From: Streptomyces sp. JHA26
GTDB lineage: Bacteria; Actinomycetota; Actinomycetes; Streptomycetales; Streptomycetaceae
Length of the DNA stretch: 64,000 nt
Reading direction: 5' to 3'
Assembly: GCF_002005565.1 (NCBI RefSeq)
Contig: NZ_BDJC01000007.1
Span: 62,001-126,000 of the forward strand
This document shows, in pieces, positions 9,606 to 18,268 of the stretch. The notes under the pieces were generated by a model, which saw nothing but the letters and a program-made list of their open reading frames with translations, was not told the origin of the DNA and searched no databases. Both the position numbers and the translations under genes were made by a program. Each line of letters starts with the position of its first letter. Position 1 is the stretch's first letter.

Positions 9606-10409
9606 CAGAACGCCGTGTGTGCCAACCAGCGGTTCAGGAGTCCGGTGTCCCCCGACACCTCGAAGAACGGCTCCCTGTGGACCGGCGGCCGTGGAGCAGC
9701 AGGAGGTGCGAGGCCGGAGCCCGGACGGCCGCGGAGTCCGCCGCCCGGGGCCGCTCCCGGCGCCCGCCACCGGCCGGAAGCCGTCCGGCTCCAGCCGCAC
9801 CCGCCACTCCTCGCCGGCCGCGCCACCGGCGTCCGTGCACCCGAACACGAGGACCTCGCCGTCGCCGCGCAGTTCGGTCACCCTCGGCGCGAAGAGCTCC
9901 GCGTAGGGGAGGTTGACCAGGAACTCGTCGACGCCGTCCGCGGCCAGTTCCGGGGCGACATCGGCGTCGCGGCCGACGGCACACTCCACGTCCACCCGGT
10001 GCACCAGCGTCTCGAACAGCATCCTCCGGACCCAGGACCGCGCGTGCGGGTCGGCGCCCCGGATCCACATCGCCGCGCCGGGATCGGTGTCCCGCAGCGC
10101 AGCTGCCACCGCGGGCACGCCCGCCGTCAGCCAGTCGGCGTAGTCCTGTACGTCCTCGGGAAGCCCCAGCTCGACGTCCCGGTCGCGGGGAACCTCCTGC
10201 ACCCGCCGGGACAGCAGGACGCGGAACCAGCGCTGCAGCGCTCCCACGTGCCGGGTGAGATCGGCCAGGGTTCAGCCGGGGCAGGACGGCACGGCACCGG
10301 CCGGGTCGGCGTCCCGCACCGCGTCGGCGAACCGGCGGGTCTCCCGCCCGATCGCCTCACGGTAGGTGTCGTACGGCGGGGGGTACCCTGCCAGGTTCGT
10401 CGTCGTCAT
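9606..10409 (-). pseudogene. Mycothiol-dependent maleylpyruvate isomerase family protein, multiply broken
   Basis: From ATG 10409 the frame reads MTTTNLAGYPPPYDTYREAI, then PSCPG followed by TGA at the place where relatives have the conserved Trp of the GWTLADLTRH motif. It resumes in frame with TLADLTRHVGALQRWFRVLL. The C-terminal domain needs two further frame changes (near 9790 and 9660) to read SHLLLLHGRRSTG and EVSGDTGLLNRWLAHTAF. A nonsense codon plus two frameshifts make it a pseudogene. The family (DinB/MDMPI fold) uses mycothiol, which supports an actinobacterial host. Confidence 0.8.
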
Positions 10410-10439
10410 CCGCAGCCGCCGTCCACGGGGAGTTCTGCG

Positions 10440-10618
10440 CCGGGGCCGCGCGGCTGGTTCCGAAGCTGCGTGGGCACGAGTTCACCGACACCCAGACGAA
10501 GGTGTCGGAAAACCATCTGGAGAAGATCCGCGCGACGGCCGACTGGATTGAAACCGCGGCCGCGACCGGGCAGGTCGATCTCGACGAACAGCTCGCCCAG
10601 CTGCTGCGGGGCCAGTAG
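10440..10618 (+). pseudogene. 3' fragment of the gene normally upstream of racP
   Basis: A frame without a start codon ends at TAG 10616-10618, two bases before the racP start. It encodes HEFTDTQTKVSENHLEKIRA and ADWIETAAATGQVDLDEQL, an amphipathic helical tail with good codon bias. The 5' part is replaced by the MDMPI relic on the other strand. The close spacing to racP indicates a former two-gene unit. The family is unnamed to me. Confidence 0.45.
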
Positions 10619-10620
10619 CC

Positions 10621-11030
10621 GTGGGGGCGGGTCTGCCCGCCCACGTCCACGGCCAGGTGGTACGCAAAGCTCTGCAGGAGGCACGGCCGGCGGGGCTGAC
10701 GCTTCCCCAGTTGTGCCGGGCGACCAAGCGCACACCGTCGCAGGTCTGGGCGGGCCTGAGGTTCCTGCGGAAGGTCGCGGTCAAGGAAGGACTGCCGCCG
10801 GTGACCTATAGCAGACGGGACGGCTTTCAGATGTCCGAGGAGAGCGAGGTCTGGATCTCCTACGAGCGGGCGATCTTTCAAGCGGAACTGCACCGGGTCA
10901 CCAACTTCGTCACCGGAATCATCGCTCCGCACGCCAAGAAGGCCCCTGAGACGAATGGATCCGCCTGGTCCTGGACCAGCTCGGCGGCGTCAAGGCCACT
11001 CTGGAGGTCCTCACCCGCATGGAACGCTGA
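10621..11030 (+). pseudogene. racP: RacP-like protein, frameshifted near the C-terminus
   Basis: The GTG 10621 frame reads ARPAGLTLPQLCRATKRTPS, then QVWAGLRFLRKVA, VTYSRRDGFQMSEE and IIAPHAKKAPE. This is the winged-helix-like protein annotated RacP in streptomycete plasmids and integrative elements. After about residue 110 the expected DEWIRLVLDQLGGVKATLEV continues only in another frame (about 10952-11030). A one-base loss near 10952 has therefore shifted the tail. Without correction the frame runs on to 11070. RacP genes usually sit in conjugative-element modules, so this marks an element remnant. Confidence 0.65.
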
Positions 11031-11918
11031 TGACCACGTTCAACGAGACCCGGCCGCCGGCCGTGCGTGAACGGCGCTGTCCCAGCGACACCACGGACGC
11101 CGAATGGGCCGTCCTCGAACCGCTGCTGTCCGTCCCCGCCTGCGAGTTGCCCACGGGCGGGCGCCCGGAGAAACATCCGCGCCGCAACGTCGTCGATGCC
11201 ATCCGCTACGTCAACGACAATGGGTGCAAGCGGAGTGCTGGCCCGCATCCATGCCGAGCTGCACCAGATGGTCCGTCTCCACGAGGGGCTCGATCCCCGC
11301 ACCGTCGCGGTGATCCTGGACTCCCAGTCCGTCAAGGGTGCCGAGACCGTGGGCCAGGACACCCGAGGCTTCGACGGCGGGAAGCTCATCAACGGCCGGA
11401 AGCGGCACCTCGCCGTCGACATGCGTGGCATGGCCCTGTCCGTCATGGTCACTCCCGCCTTGCCACACGACAGTATTCCCGCTCGGGACCAGCTGTTCCG
11501 CCTGCGCCTGACCCATCCCGAACTCGCCGTCGCCTGGGCGGACTCCGCCTACGGCGGGACCCTCGTCAACTGGTCCCACACCCTCCTCGGGATCACCCTC
11601 AGGACGGTCCCCCGCCGCAAAGACCAGGACGGCTTCGCCGTCCTGGCGAAGAGATGGCGTGTCGAGCGGGCGATTTCGTGGATCATGAGAGCCCGCAGAA
11701 ACGTGCGGGACTACGAGCGGCTCATCTCCCACAGCGAGGCCCACATCACCTGGACCTTCATCACCCCCCTGGTCCGCCGCCTCACCCGCCCTCCCCGGCC
11801 ACCGCGCACGTCACCACATCCCGTCGAGCCAGTGAAAGCAGCCAGCAAGCCCAAGCCCATACACATCCGGATGCAGCAGCCGCAGACGATCCGAATGTCC
11901 CCCACCGCCTTGCGCTGA
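11030..11918 (+). mobile_element. IS5-family transposase with internal deletion and frameshift
   Basis: ATG 11030 overlaps the restored racP stop. The first part reads CPSDTTDAEWAVLEPLL, then GGRPEKHPRRNVVDAIRYV and NDNGCK. Then the WRALPxDFPPWxTVY block of normal IS5 enzymes is missing, and the frame changes near 11225 to VLARIHAELHQ. The rest holds DSQSVKGAETVGQDTRGFDG, the AWADSAYGG segment and ERAISWIMRARRNVRDYERL. All three DDE regions are recognisable, but the enzyme is broken. It is distinct in sequence from the element at 4.9-5.8 kb. Confidence 0.75.
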
Positions 11919-11989
11919 TTTCTGGAGTCCGAGGAACCCGGCAACAGCAGACGCTGGACAGCTCCCGTGCCCGGGTCGACCGCTGCGGG

Positions 11990-13458
11990 TCAGGAGGCCG
12001 TGGCGTTCTGTTCAGAAGACGCCATGCTTTGTTGCTCTACGCCCACGGACCGCGTGGTCCTGAGCAGGACGGTGCCAATGATCAAGGCGGCCAGCGCGAA
12101 TCCGGCGGCAGCCAGGAAGGCCACGTGGTAGCCGCCAACCAGCGATTCCGCCTCCGTCTGTCCTGCGGCGGTGAGACTGTTCGTACGCGCGCTGACCAAG
12201 CGCTCAGCACGGTCAGGCCCATGGCGCCCCCGATCTGCTGAGTGGTGTTGAACAGCCCGGAGGCTATGCCGGACTCGGCGGGCGTAACGGAAGACATGCC
12301 GAGTCCCATGATGGCGGGCGCGGCCAGGCCGAAGCCCAGCCCCATGACAAGACCGGCTGGAAGAAAGTCCACCAGGTAGACGCCATTGACGCGGGCGAAC
12401 GACAGCATGACGAAAGCCCCGACGATGAGGGCGAGCCCGAGCAGGAGCATCGCGCGCTGGCCGAACCTGGTGATAAGCCGGGTTGAAAGACCAAGGGACA
12501 CCACCGCGATCACCACGGCGATGGGCACGAACCCCATACCAGCCTGCAGCGAGCCGTACTTCAGCACCCGCTGCAGGTAGAGCGTGCCGAAGAACAACAG
12601 GCCGAACATGCCGGCAATCATCAGGAACTGGACGATGTTGGCCGCGGTCAGGCTCCGCGAGCGGAACAACCTCAGCGGCAGCAGCGGCTTGGCGGCCGTG
12701 GCCTGGCGAACGACAAACCCCATCAGCAGCAAGAGGGCCAGAGGACCGAGCAGCAGCGTCTGGGGCGCCGCCCAGCCGACGCGCTCAGCGCCCACGATGG
12801 TGTACACCAAGAGCATCATGCCAGCCATGACCAGCAAGGCTCCCAGGAAGTCGGTGCCCTTGCCCATCCCCTCGCCGCGTTGCCCGGGGATCGCTCGAGC
12901 GCCGACCAGAACGAGGACGGCACCGATCGGTGCGTTGATGAAGAAGATCCAGTGCCAGCTGAGCAGCTCGGTGAGGATGCCGCCGAGCAGCGGCCCGACC
13001 GCGCCGCCGCCCGCGGAGGCGAAGCTGTAAGCAGCGATGGCCTGGGCCTGCTTGCGACGATCGGAGAACACGGTTGCGACCATGCCGAGGATGCAGGCTG
13101 AGGCGACCGCCCCACCGATCCCCTGGAGGAAGCGGGATGTGATCAGCACGGTCTCGCTGTCCGCGACACCGCACAGCACCGAGGATGCGCTGAACAGCAC
13201 GATTCCGGTGAGGAAAACGGCTTTCCGTCCGATCAGGTCACCGAGCCGTCCGGCCAGCAACAGGAGCCCACCGAATGGGATGACATAGGCGTTGACCACC
13301 CAGACGAGGTTTTCGGAGGAGATTCCGAGGCCACGCTGCACAGCGGGCAACGCCACATTCACGATGTTCTGGTCAAGGACGATCATCATCTGGCCGACGC
13401 AGAGCAGAACGACAGTCAGCCACGGTGATGCACTCGCCCGTGCCTTGGACAAGGGCAT
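11990..13458 (-). pseudogene. DHA2-family (14-TM) MFS multidrug exporter with a late frameshift
   Basis: From ATG 13458, behind a strong GGGAGG, the protein reads as an EmrB/QacA-type proton-driven exporter: LDQNIVNVALPAVQRGLG, GRLGDLIGRKAVFL (motif A) and GGAVGPLLGGIL (motif C). Near 12200 one base is missing. The expected continuation LVSARTNSLTAAG through the last helix LAAAGFALAALIIGTVLL lies in the next frame and ends at 11990. The uncorrected product loses the final membrane segment. It may be a recent lesion or a sequence error, because the rest is well preserved. It is divergent from an hxlR gene with an operator between. Confidence 0.8.
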
Positions 13459-13486
13459 GGTCGTACCTCCCTTTGGGGAACTGTTT

Positions 13487-13510
13487 GTTACAGCCGTCAT
13501 CTTCTGTAAC
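13487..13510. promoter_or_regulatory. Probable HxlR operator
   Basis: A perfect 7-base inverted repeat GTTACAG/CTGTAAC with a 10-base spacer lies between the divergent exporter (start 13458) and hxlR gene (start 13540). Arm size and position suit a winged-helix dimer repressing both genes. Confidence 0.6.
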
Positions 13511-13539
13511 CATGAGGCGCCGGGGAAGGAGGCACTTTT

Positions 13540-13950
13540 ATGTCACGCAGTAACACGCATGTGTCCCAGGAGGTCACCGCGCAGGCGTGTCCGCTCGTCG
13601 AGGTAATTGATCACGTGGCGGGCAAGTGGAGCATCAGCATCCTGGTCGCCGCCGCACATGGTCCCGTCAGGTTCACCGAGTTGGAACGCTCCATCGAAGG
13701 CATCAGCCGACGGATGCTCACTCTGAACCTGCGCAGACTCGAACGCGACGGTCTGTTGACGAGAACCGTTCATCCCACCGTGCCGCCGAAAGTCGAGTAC
13801 AGCCTCACTTCCATGGCGCGAGAGCTGCACTCCTACCTCACCGGCCTCGTGGAATGGGCGGAGCGGCATCGCGGTGCCATAGCCCAGGCCAGAGCTGTCT
13901 ACGACACCACTGCCACGGCGGCGATGCGGGCAGGTCAGCCTCACCCGTAA
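13540..13950 (+). CDS. HxlR-family transcriptional regulator
   Basis: 136 residues. CPLVEVIDHVAGKWSISIL is the typical HxlR opening, with the single Cys used by redox- or aldehyde-sensing members. The wing follows as RFTELERSIEGISRRMLTLN and LRRLERDGLL. The ATG has AAGGAGG upstream. It is divergent from the MFS exporter and shares the GTTACAG palindrome with it, so it most likely represses the exporter and itself in response to an electrophilic or aromatic compound. The C-terminus is complete. Confidence 0.88.
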   Translation: MSRSNTHVSQEVTAQACPLVEVIDHVAGKWSISILVAAAHGPVRFTELERSIEGISRRMLTLNLRRLERDGLLTRTVHPTVPPKVEYSLTSMARELHSYLTGLVEWAERHRGAIAQARAVYDTTATAAMRAGQPHP

Positions 13951-14099
13951 TCGGACAGCAAACCGGTGAGCCGTCCTGAATGCGCCTGCAGCCAGAGGGA
14001 GCAATCGTGCCTCCTCGGCGGCGCCCCTGCCGTGCAGCAGGCGAAGCCCGCCAGCCAGGTCGGGTGGCTGACAGGCATCTGTTACTGAACGCCACAGAT

Positions 14100-14409
14100 C
14101 TCCGGTTCTGACACAGCTTCTGATGTCGTCGAGTGGGCCGGGCTGACCGGCGATCTCCTTCCAGGCGATGCCCGCCACCATCGACGGCGGCAGTCCAGAG
14201 TTGTGTGCGGCGGCCTTGATGATGTCCTTGTCGGCCCGGACCCACTCGGTCTTGTCCTGATCGCCGGACGGCGGGATCCCGTAGCTGTCCGGCGCGCCCG
14301 GCAGTGAAGCGAGCTGCATCCGGATGCTCTGGGGCGTCGGGGAGACCAGCTCGTCCCCGGCCGTCGAGTAGTAGTCATGCTTGGGACCGCTGCCCGGCAA
14401 CCGGGTCAC
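14100..14409 (-). pseudogene. Fragment of a transglycosylase-like hypothetical protein
   Basis: The frame from GTG 14409 reads KHDYYSTAGDELVSPTPQSI, SLPGAPDSYGIPPSGDQDKT and LPPSMVAGIAWKEIAGQPG, then stops resembling a protein after DDIRSC near 14110. Upstream the same frame stays open to about 14497 (RRRREAAEAGGDP) without a start. The SMVAGIAWKE segment resembles the catalytic-helix region of phage or element-borne lytic transglycosylases, but this is a weak match. Both ends appear truncated. Confidence 0.4.
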
Positions 14410-14757
14410 CGGGTCGCCGCCCGCCTCGGCCGCCTCGCGCCTGCGTCGTCGGCAGAACCTTTGCGAGCGCTGCCACCTGAGAGCTTTCGCCCACTGTCAC
14501 TCCTTCTCGTGCCTCTTCGAGGAGCCACAACTTATGTGATCGCACTCCCGGTGAAGACGGATGGCCCGGGGTTGACGCGGGCGTCGACCCCGGCAAACCG
14601 TCCCGGTCACAGCACGAGACTCCGTGTCCCCGCGCAAGGAACCGTGGACCAGAGTTTGGACGCCTCAGCGCTCCGATTCTGCACCGCAGTCCTGACACTC
14701 GGCTCGCTCGTGAAGCGGTGGGCCGTGGCGCCGACGTAGGGAGGTCAGTCGGTCTTG
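14410..14757. other. No recognised gene
   Basis: About 350 bases between the fragment at 14.1-14.4 kb and the dehydrogenase. A minus-strand GTG near 14497 with AAGGAG upstream opens a 40-residue frame (MTVGESSQVAALAKVLPTTQ) that may be the original start of the neighbouring fragment, separated from it by a frameshift. Confidence 0.35.
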
Positions 14758-15846
14758 TCAGCGAGCCGGTGGGGTGAGGGCGGTGCGGTCGAAGGGGCCA
14801 CCGTGCGCGGCGGCGTACGCGACGGCGTCGTTGACGGCATCGAGGCCGAACGACCGGACCCGTTCGGGGGCGAGGTCCAGGGTGCCCGAGGCGAGGAGCC
14901 GGATGATGCCGACGTTCGCTGTACGCGGGTACATCCACTGGCCGCGCACGGTGATCGAGTTGCGCATGATCCATGGGTACGGGAGTGCGAGGTCGTCGCC
15001 ACCGAGCATGCCGACGCCGCCCATGAGCACGACGCGGCCGTACTCGCGCACGGTCATGACTGCCGTGCGTGTCGCCGAGCTGGGTGCGCTCGGCGGTAGC
15101 AGGTCGATCACCATGTCGATCGGGCCGTCGGCCGCCGCGGACATCGTCGCGCGGTCGCCGGCGTCGTCCCCGGTGAGCGGGACCGGGCGCACACGCGGGC
15201 CGAACCGGTCGGCGAGGAGGTCGAGCGCGGCCCTGTTGCGGCCTGGGGCGACCACGCGGCCCGCCCCCATGGCGAGCGCGACCGCGACCGCACTGCTGCC
15301 GAGGTTGCCGGTGGCCCCGCTGACGAGCAGCGTCTCACCGGCTGCGAGCCCGCCGGCCAGCAGCCCGCCGTAAGGGATGACGTGCACGCCGAGCGCGGCC
15401 CAGCGGGCCGGGTCCTCCCCCGCCGCTGCAGGCAGCGGGAAGACGTTTTCCGTCGGGACCCGCATGAGCTCTGCGAACGAACCGTCGTGCAGGTACCGGG
15501 CGAGCCGCGCGCCGCCCTCGCCGCGCGAGCTCCAGCCCTGGAGCGTGATGTCGGGCGTCAGGGCGTCGTCCCGCGAGCGCACCGTGCAGTCGCACCACAC
15601 CAGGTCACCGGGGTGCAGCCGAGTGGCGTCCGGACCCACGTGGACGACCCGTCCCACGCCGCCGATCCCGGGCACGACGGGAGGGACCAGGGGGTAGTTC
15701 CGCTCGCCGCTGAAGACCTCGGCCGCGTACGGGGCCACACAGGTGGCGAGCACCTCGACCACCGCCTCGCCGCCGCCGGCCTCGGGGTCAGGCACCTCCC
15801 GCACCGTGAGGGGGGCACCGAACTGCCTCAGAACTGCTGCTCGCAC
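14758..15846 (-). CDS. MDR-superfamily alcohol dehydrogenase/reductase
   Basis: 362 residues from GTG 15846, chosen for GGAGG eight bases upstream; an upstream in-frame ATG at 15924 would add an unlikely leader. The N-terminal catalytic fold has PGIGGVGRVVHVGPDATRL and GDLVWCDCTVRS. The nucleotide-binding motif is SGATGNLGSSAVAVALAMGA, and the C-terminus has GQWMYPRTANVGIIRLL. It is predicted to be a cytosolic NAD(P)-dependent dehydrogenase or reductase of unknown substrate. The divergent lysR gene and the LysR box indicate inducible control. Confidence 0.85.
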   Translation of the reverse strand: MRAAVLRQFGAPLTVREVPDPEAGGGEAVVEVLATCVAPYAAEVFSGERNYPLVPPVVPGIGGVGRVVHVGPDATRLHPGDLVWCDCTVRSRDDALTPDITLQGWSSRGEGGARLARYLHDGSFAELMRVPTENVFPLPAAAGEDPARWAALGVHVIPYGGLLAGGLAAGETLLVSGATGNLGSSAVAVALAMGAGRVVAPGRNRAALDLLADRFGPRVRPVPLTGDDAGDRATMSAAADGPIDMVIDLLPPSAPSSATRTAVMTVREYGRVVLMGGVGMLGGDDLALPYPWIMRNSITVRGQWMYPRTANVGIIRLLASGTLDLAPERVRSFGLDAVNDAVAYAAAHGGPFDRTALTPPAR

Positions 15847-15935
15847 GTGATGACCTCCGTGTTCGTCCGTGTTCGTCGCGATCGACATTAGGAACCCGGC
15901 AGGCATGCGGGAAGCGACGATCAAGCATCCGTGGT

Positions 15936-15950
15936 ATGCGTATGCCGCAT
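15936..15950. promoter_or_regulatory. LysR-type T-N11-A box
   Basis: The 15-mer ATGCGTATGCCGCAT is a perfect 5-base inverted repeat with T-N11-A spacing, the classical LysR recognition form. It runs into the lysR start codon (15949), as expected for autorepression, and is about 90 bases from the divergent dehydrogenase start. Confidence 0.55.
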
Positions 15951-16842
15951 GGACATCTCCAGCACAGGCCTGCGGGTCCTGCGGCAGATCGCCGAGTCCG
16001 GCAGCTTCACCGCAGCAGCCGCCCGGCTCGGCTACACCCAGTCGGCGGTCTCACGCCAGGCCGCCTCCCTCGAACGAAGCGCGGGCACCGCCCTGTTCGA
16101 ACGCCGCCCCGACGGAGTGCGGCTGACCCCCGCGGGTCTGACCCTGCTGCGCCACGCCCGCACGATCCTGGACTGCCTGACGGCGGCCGAGCGCGACCTC
16201 ACCGGCACCCCCTCGCGGACCGAACCGGTGCGGCTCGGACTGTTCCTGAGCGCAGGCGCGGCCATCCTGCCTCCCTCGCTCGCCCGTCTTGCGGCAACCG
16301 ACCCGCAGATCACGGTCACGACCACCGAGGGCACCACACCCACGCTGATCCGGGCGCTGCGCGCGGGTTCGATCGACGTCGCCGTGCTGACGTCCCGCCC
16401 GCCCCACCGGCCCTTGGACGGCGAGTCGCCACGCCTGCACGTCGAGACCGTTGCGGACACCGAACTGGTCGTGGCGGTGCCTTCGACCGGGCGGTTCGCC
16501 GGCCGCACCGCGGTGCACGTCGACGAACTGGTCGACGCTCCGTGGATCGCCACCCCGGCGTCGAAGTCCGAGCCGCTGCTCGGCGTCTGGCCCGGCCTGC
16601 CCGGACGGCCCGACATCGTCCACCGCGCACGTGACTGGCTGACGAAACTCCAGTTGGTCGCCGGTGGTTTCGGGGTGACAACGGTGCCCTCCCGGCTCTC
16701 GCCGGTGCTGCCACCAGGGGTGAGCCTGCTGCACGTCGAAGGCGCACCGCCCGAGATCCGCCGGGTTCTCGTGGCGCGACTCCCCGGCCGCCCGACCCCG
16801 GCGATCACGGCCCTCACCCGAGCAATCACCTCGACTGCCTGA
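15949..16842 (+). CDS. LysR-family transcriptional regulator
   Basis: 297 residues. The winged-helix domain reads LRVLRQIAESGSFTAAAARL, then GYTQSAVSRQAASLE. The effector-binding domain starts near residue 88 (RLGLFLSAGAAILPP) and continues to the end. The ATG at 15949 is preferred over an upstream GTG because the protein then starts at the usual MDISSTGLRVL. It is divergent from the MDR dehydrogenase, so it probably activates that gene with a small-molecule co-inducer. No truncation is visible. Confidence 0.88.
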   Translation: MDISSTGLRVLRQIAESGSFTAAAARLGYTQSAVSRQAASLERSAGTALFERRPDGVRLTPAGLTLLRHARTILDCLTAAERDLTGTPSRTEPVRLGLFLSAGAAILPPSLARLAATDPQITVTTTEGTTPTLIRALRAGSIDVAVLTSRPPHRPLDGESPRLHVETVADTELVVAVPSTGRFAGRTAVHVDELVDAPWIATPASKSEPLLGVWPGLPGRPDIVHRARDWLTKLQLVAGGFGVTTVPSRLSPVLPPGVSLLHVEGAPPEIRRVLVARLPGRPTPAITALTRAITSTA

Positions 16843-17051
16843 TACGTGTCCCAGGGCCGTCGGAGTCGGCGCCACGGCCGCCAAGGTGACACACCATCAC
16901 GTGCAACTCGGCATGGGTTGGGTTCCTTCAGCAGGATCACCCCGCTGCTGCCCGAGCAAGTAACCCCAGTGGGCCTCTTTCATCCTGTGCTGGCGGGTGA
17001 AACGGGCTGGTCGGCGGGTGCGGTGACGAGGCAGGGCCCCTCGTCGTCGGC

Positions 17052-17372
17052 GTGGTGATTCCGCTCAGCACACCGGCGACCGGAGCGGCCCTGTTGGTTC
17101 CGTGTCCTGCCACGCTCGACGTCCCGCACGAGCTCGTCGAGCATGTCTCGTGGCTGTTGTACGAGCACCGCCGGACTCGCAACACCCGCCAGCGCGAGCT
17201 CGCCCGCCCCGACGGCACCCCGCTGTGGTTCTCCCGCGCGACACCGGGCCGCACCCACGACCTGACCGCGGCCCGGGCCCACGGCATCGGCATCGGCATC
17301 GGCATCGGCATCGGCATCGGCCGCACCGTCCAAGCCATCCACGTACTACTGACCTGCGACTATCCAGGATGA
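17052..17372 (+). mobile_element. IS-type transposase remnant with internal deletion
   Basis: The frame joins a transposase N-terminus (VPCPATLDVPHELVEHVSWL) to a downstream piece, PDGTPLWFSRATPGRTHDLT and AARAHGI, which in DDE_Tnp_4 enzymes lies around the second catalytic Asp. The helix-turn-helix and first catalytic Asp between them are missing. After AARAHGI the reading enters a GGCATC hexamer repeat that encodes an Ile-Gly run. The fragment has no terminal repeats I can identify. Confidence 0.55.
17283..17318. repeat. GGCATC hexanucleotide tandem repeat (six copies)
   Basis: Six perfect tandem GGCATC units, with a partial unit after them, lie at the exact 3' side of the transposase fragment. 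In frame they give alternating Gly-Ile. Slippage expansion at a conserved HGIG codon pair is the likely origin. The copy number may vary between strains. Confidence 0.85.
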
Positions 17373-17620
17373 AAAGGGTTCACTGGCACGAAAGGGGCGC
17401 TTTTCGTGCTATCCTCCGGCGGCTATGATGCCCCGCGTAGCGGCATGCGTAGGCCCACGGTTTCATCCCATGCTCCGGCCAGGAGCCTTGCTGCCCGCAC
17501 CGGAGCTGACGCCGCTGGCCGGCGCACGGGTGGAAGGGGGACTGGATCGTCTGGGACGTCCAGCGGCCCGACCGCGCGCCTTCCGGGCCGCTGCCCGAGG
17601 ACTTCCACCTGCGCGAGCTG

Positions 17621-18268
17621 ATGGGCCTCGGTCTGGACGACATGGACACCGTCGCCGACCGGAGCGCCGCATGGGGCCGGCTCGCAGTCAGCCTCTTCGA
17701 GGCAGCCACGTGGGACGAGGAGGACATGAGGCTGCTGCACGACGCCCTTGCCGTCGAGCGCCCCGGCCGGGCCGGCGGTGAGGTGCACCGCGACGTCGTC
17801 CGCCTCCACGTCCGCCGGGCGCAGAAGGCGATTCGTACCTGGCCGACCTGCTGTCAGGAAGGCGGGCTCGAGCAGCTGGTGGCCACCGATGTCGCCGAAG
17901 AGCACCTCGCCGCCCTGCGCGCGGACAACCCTCATCTGGACAGCGCGTGGCCCCGCGGCCGGCAGGAGCTCAGCGATGTCCTGGTCTCACTGAGGCTCCA
18001 GCATCTTGAACGGACCCTCAACGCCGCCCTGCACGTCTTCCGTATCGGCATCGGCTCCCTCAGCGAGCGTCGGCCCGCCGTCTACGCCGCCGCCTTCCTC
18101 CGGCTCCACGACCACCTCGCCGAGAACGCCACCGTCCGCGCCGGCGGCATCGAGTACCGCACCCGCGCATGCGCCCGCGCCCAAGCCCAACGTGGGCACC
18201 GGCGCCGCAAGGCCCCCGCCACCACGAAAGCCTCACCGGCCTCGCGTACCAAGGAGCGGCTCGGATGA
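17621..18268 (+). CDS. Hypothetical protein coupled to the downstream helicase
   Basis: At least 215 residues, largely alpha-helical (SLFEAATWDEEDMRLLHDAL; LRLQHLERTLNAALHVF), with a basic C-terminus (RRRKAPATTK). The frame is open to about 17508 and carries WDVQRPDRAPSG and EDFHLRELMGL upstream of the ATG with good codon bias but no start. The real N-terminus was therefore probably removed by the rearrangement at 17.4 kb. Its TGA overlaps the helicase ATG by four bases, implying translational coupling and a joint function. No family is recognised. Confidence 0.6.
   Translation: MGLGLDDMDTVADRSAAWGRLAVSLFEAATWDEEDMRLLHDALAVERPGRAGGEVHRDVVRLHVRRAQKAIRTWPTCCQEGGLEQLVATDVAEEHLAALRADNPHLDSAWPRGRQELSDVLVSLRLQHLERTLNAALHVFRIGIGSLSERRPAVYAAAFLRLHDHLAENATVRAGGIEYRTRACARAQAQRGHRRRKAPATTKASPASRTKERLG

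Noticed and set aside
17283..17318. GGCATC run as a CRISPR or origin iteron
   Set aside because: Perfect hexamer tandem with no spacers and located inside a transposase remnant. It fits replication slippage.
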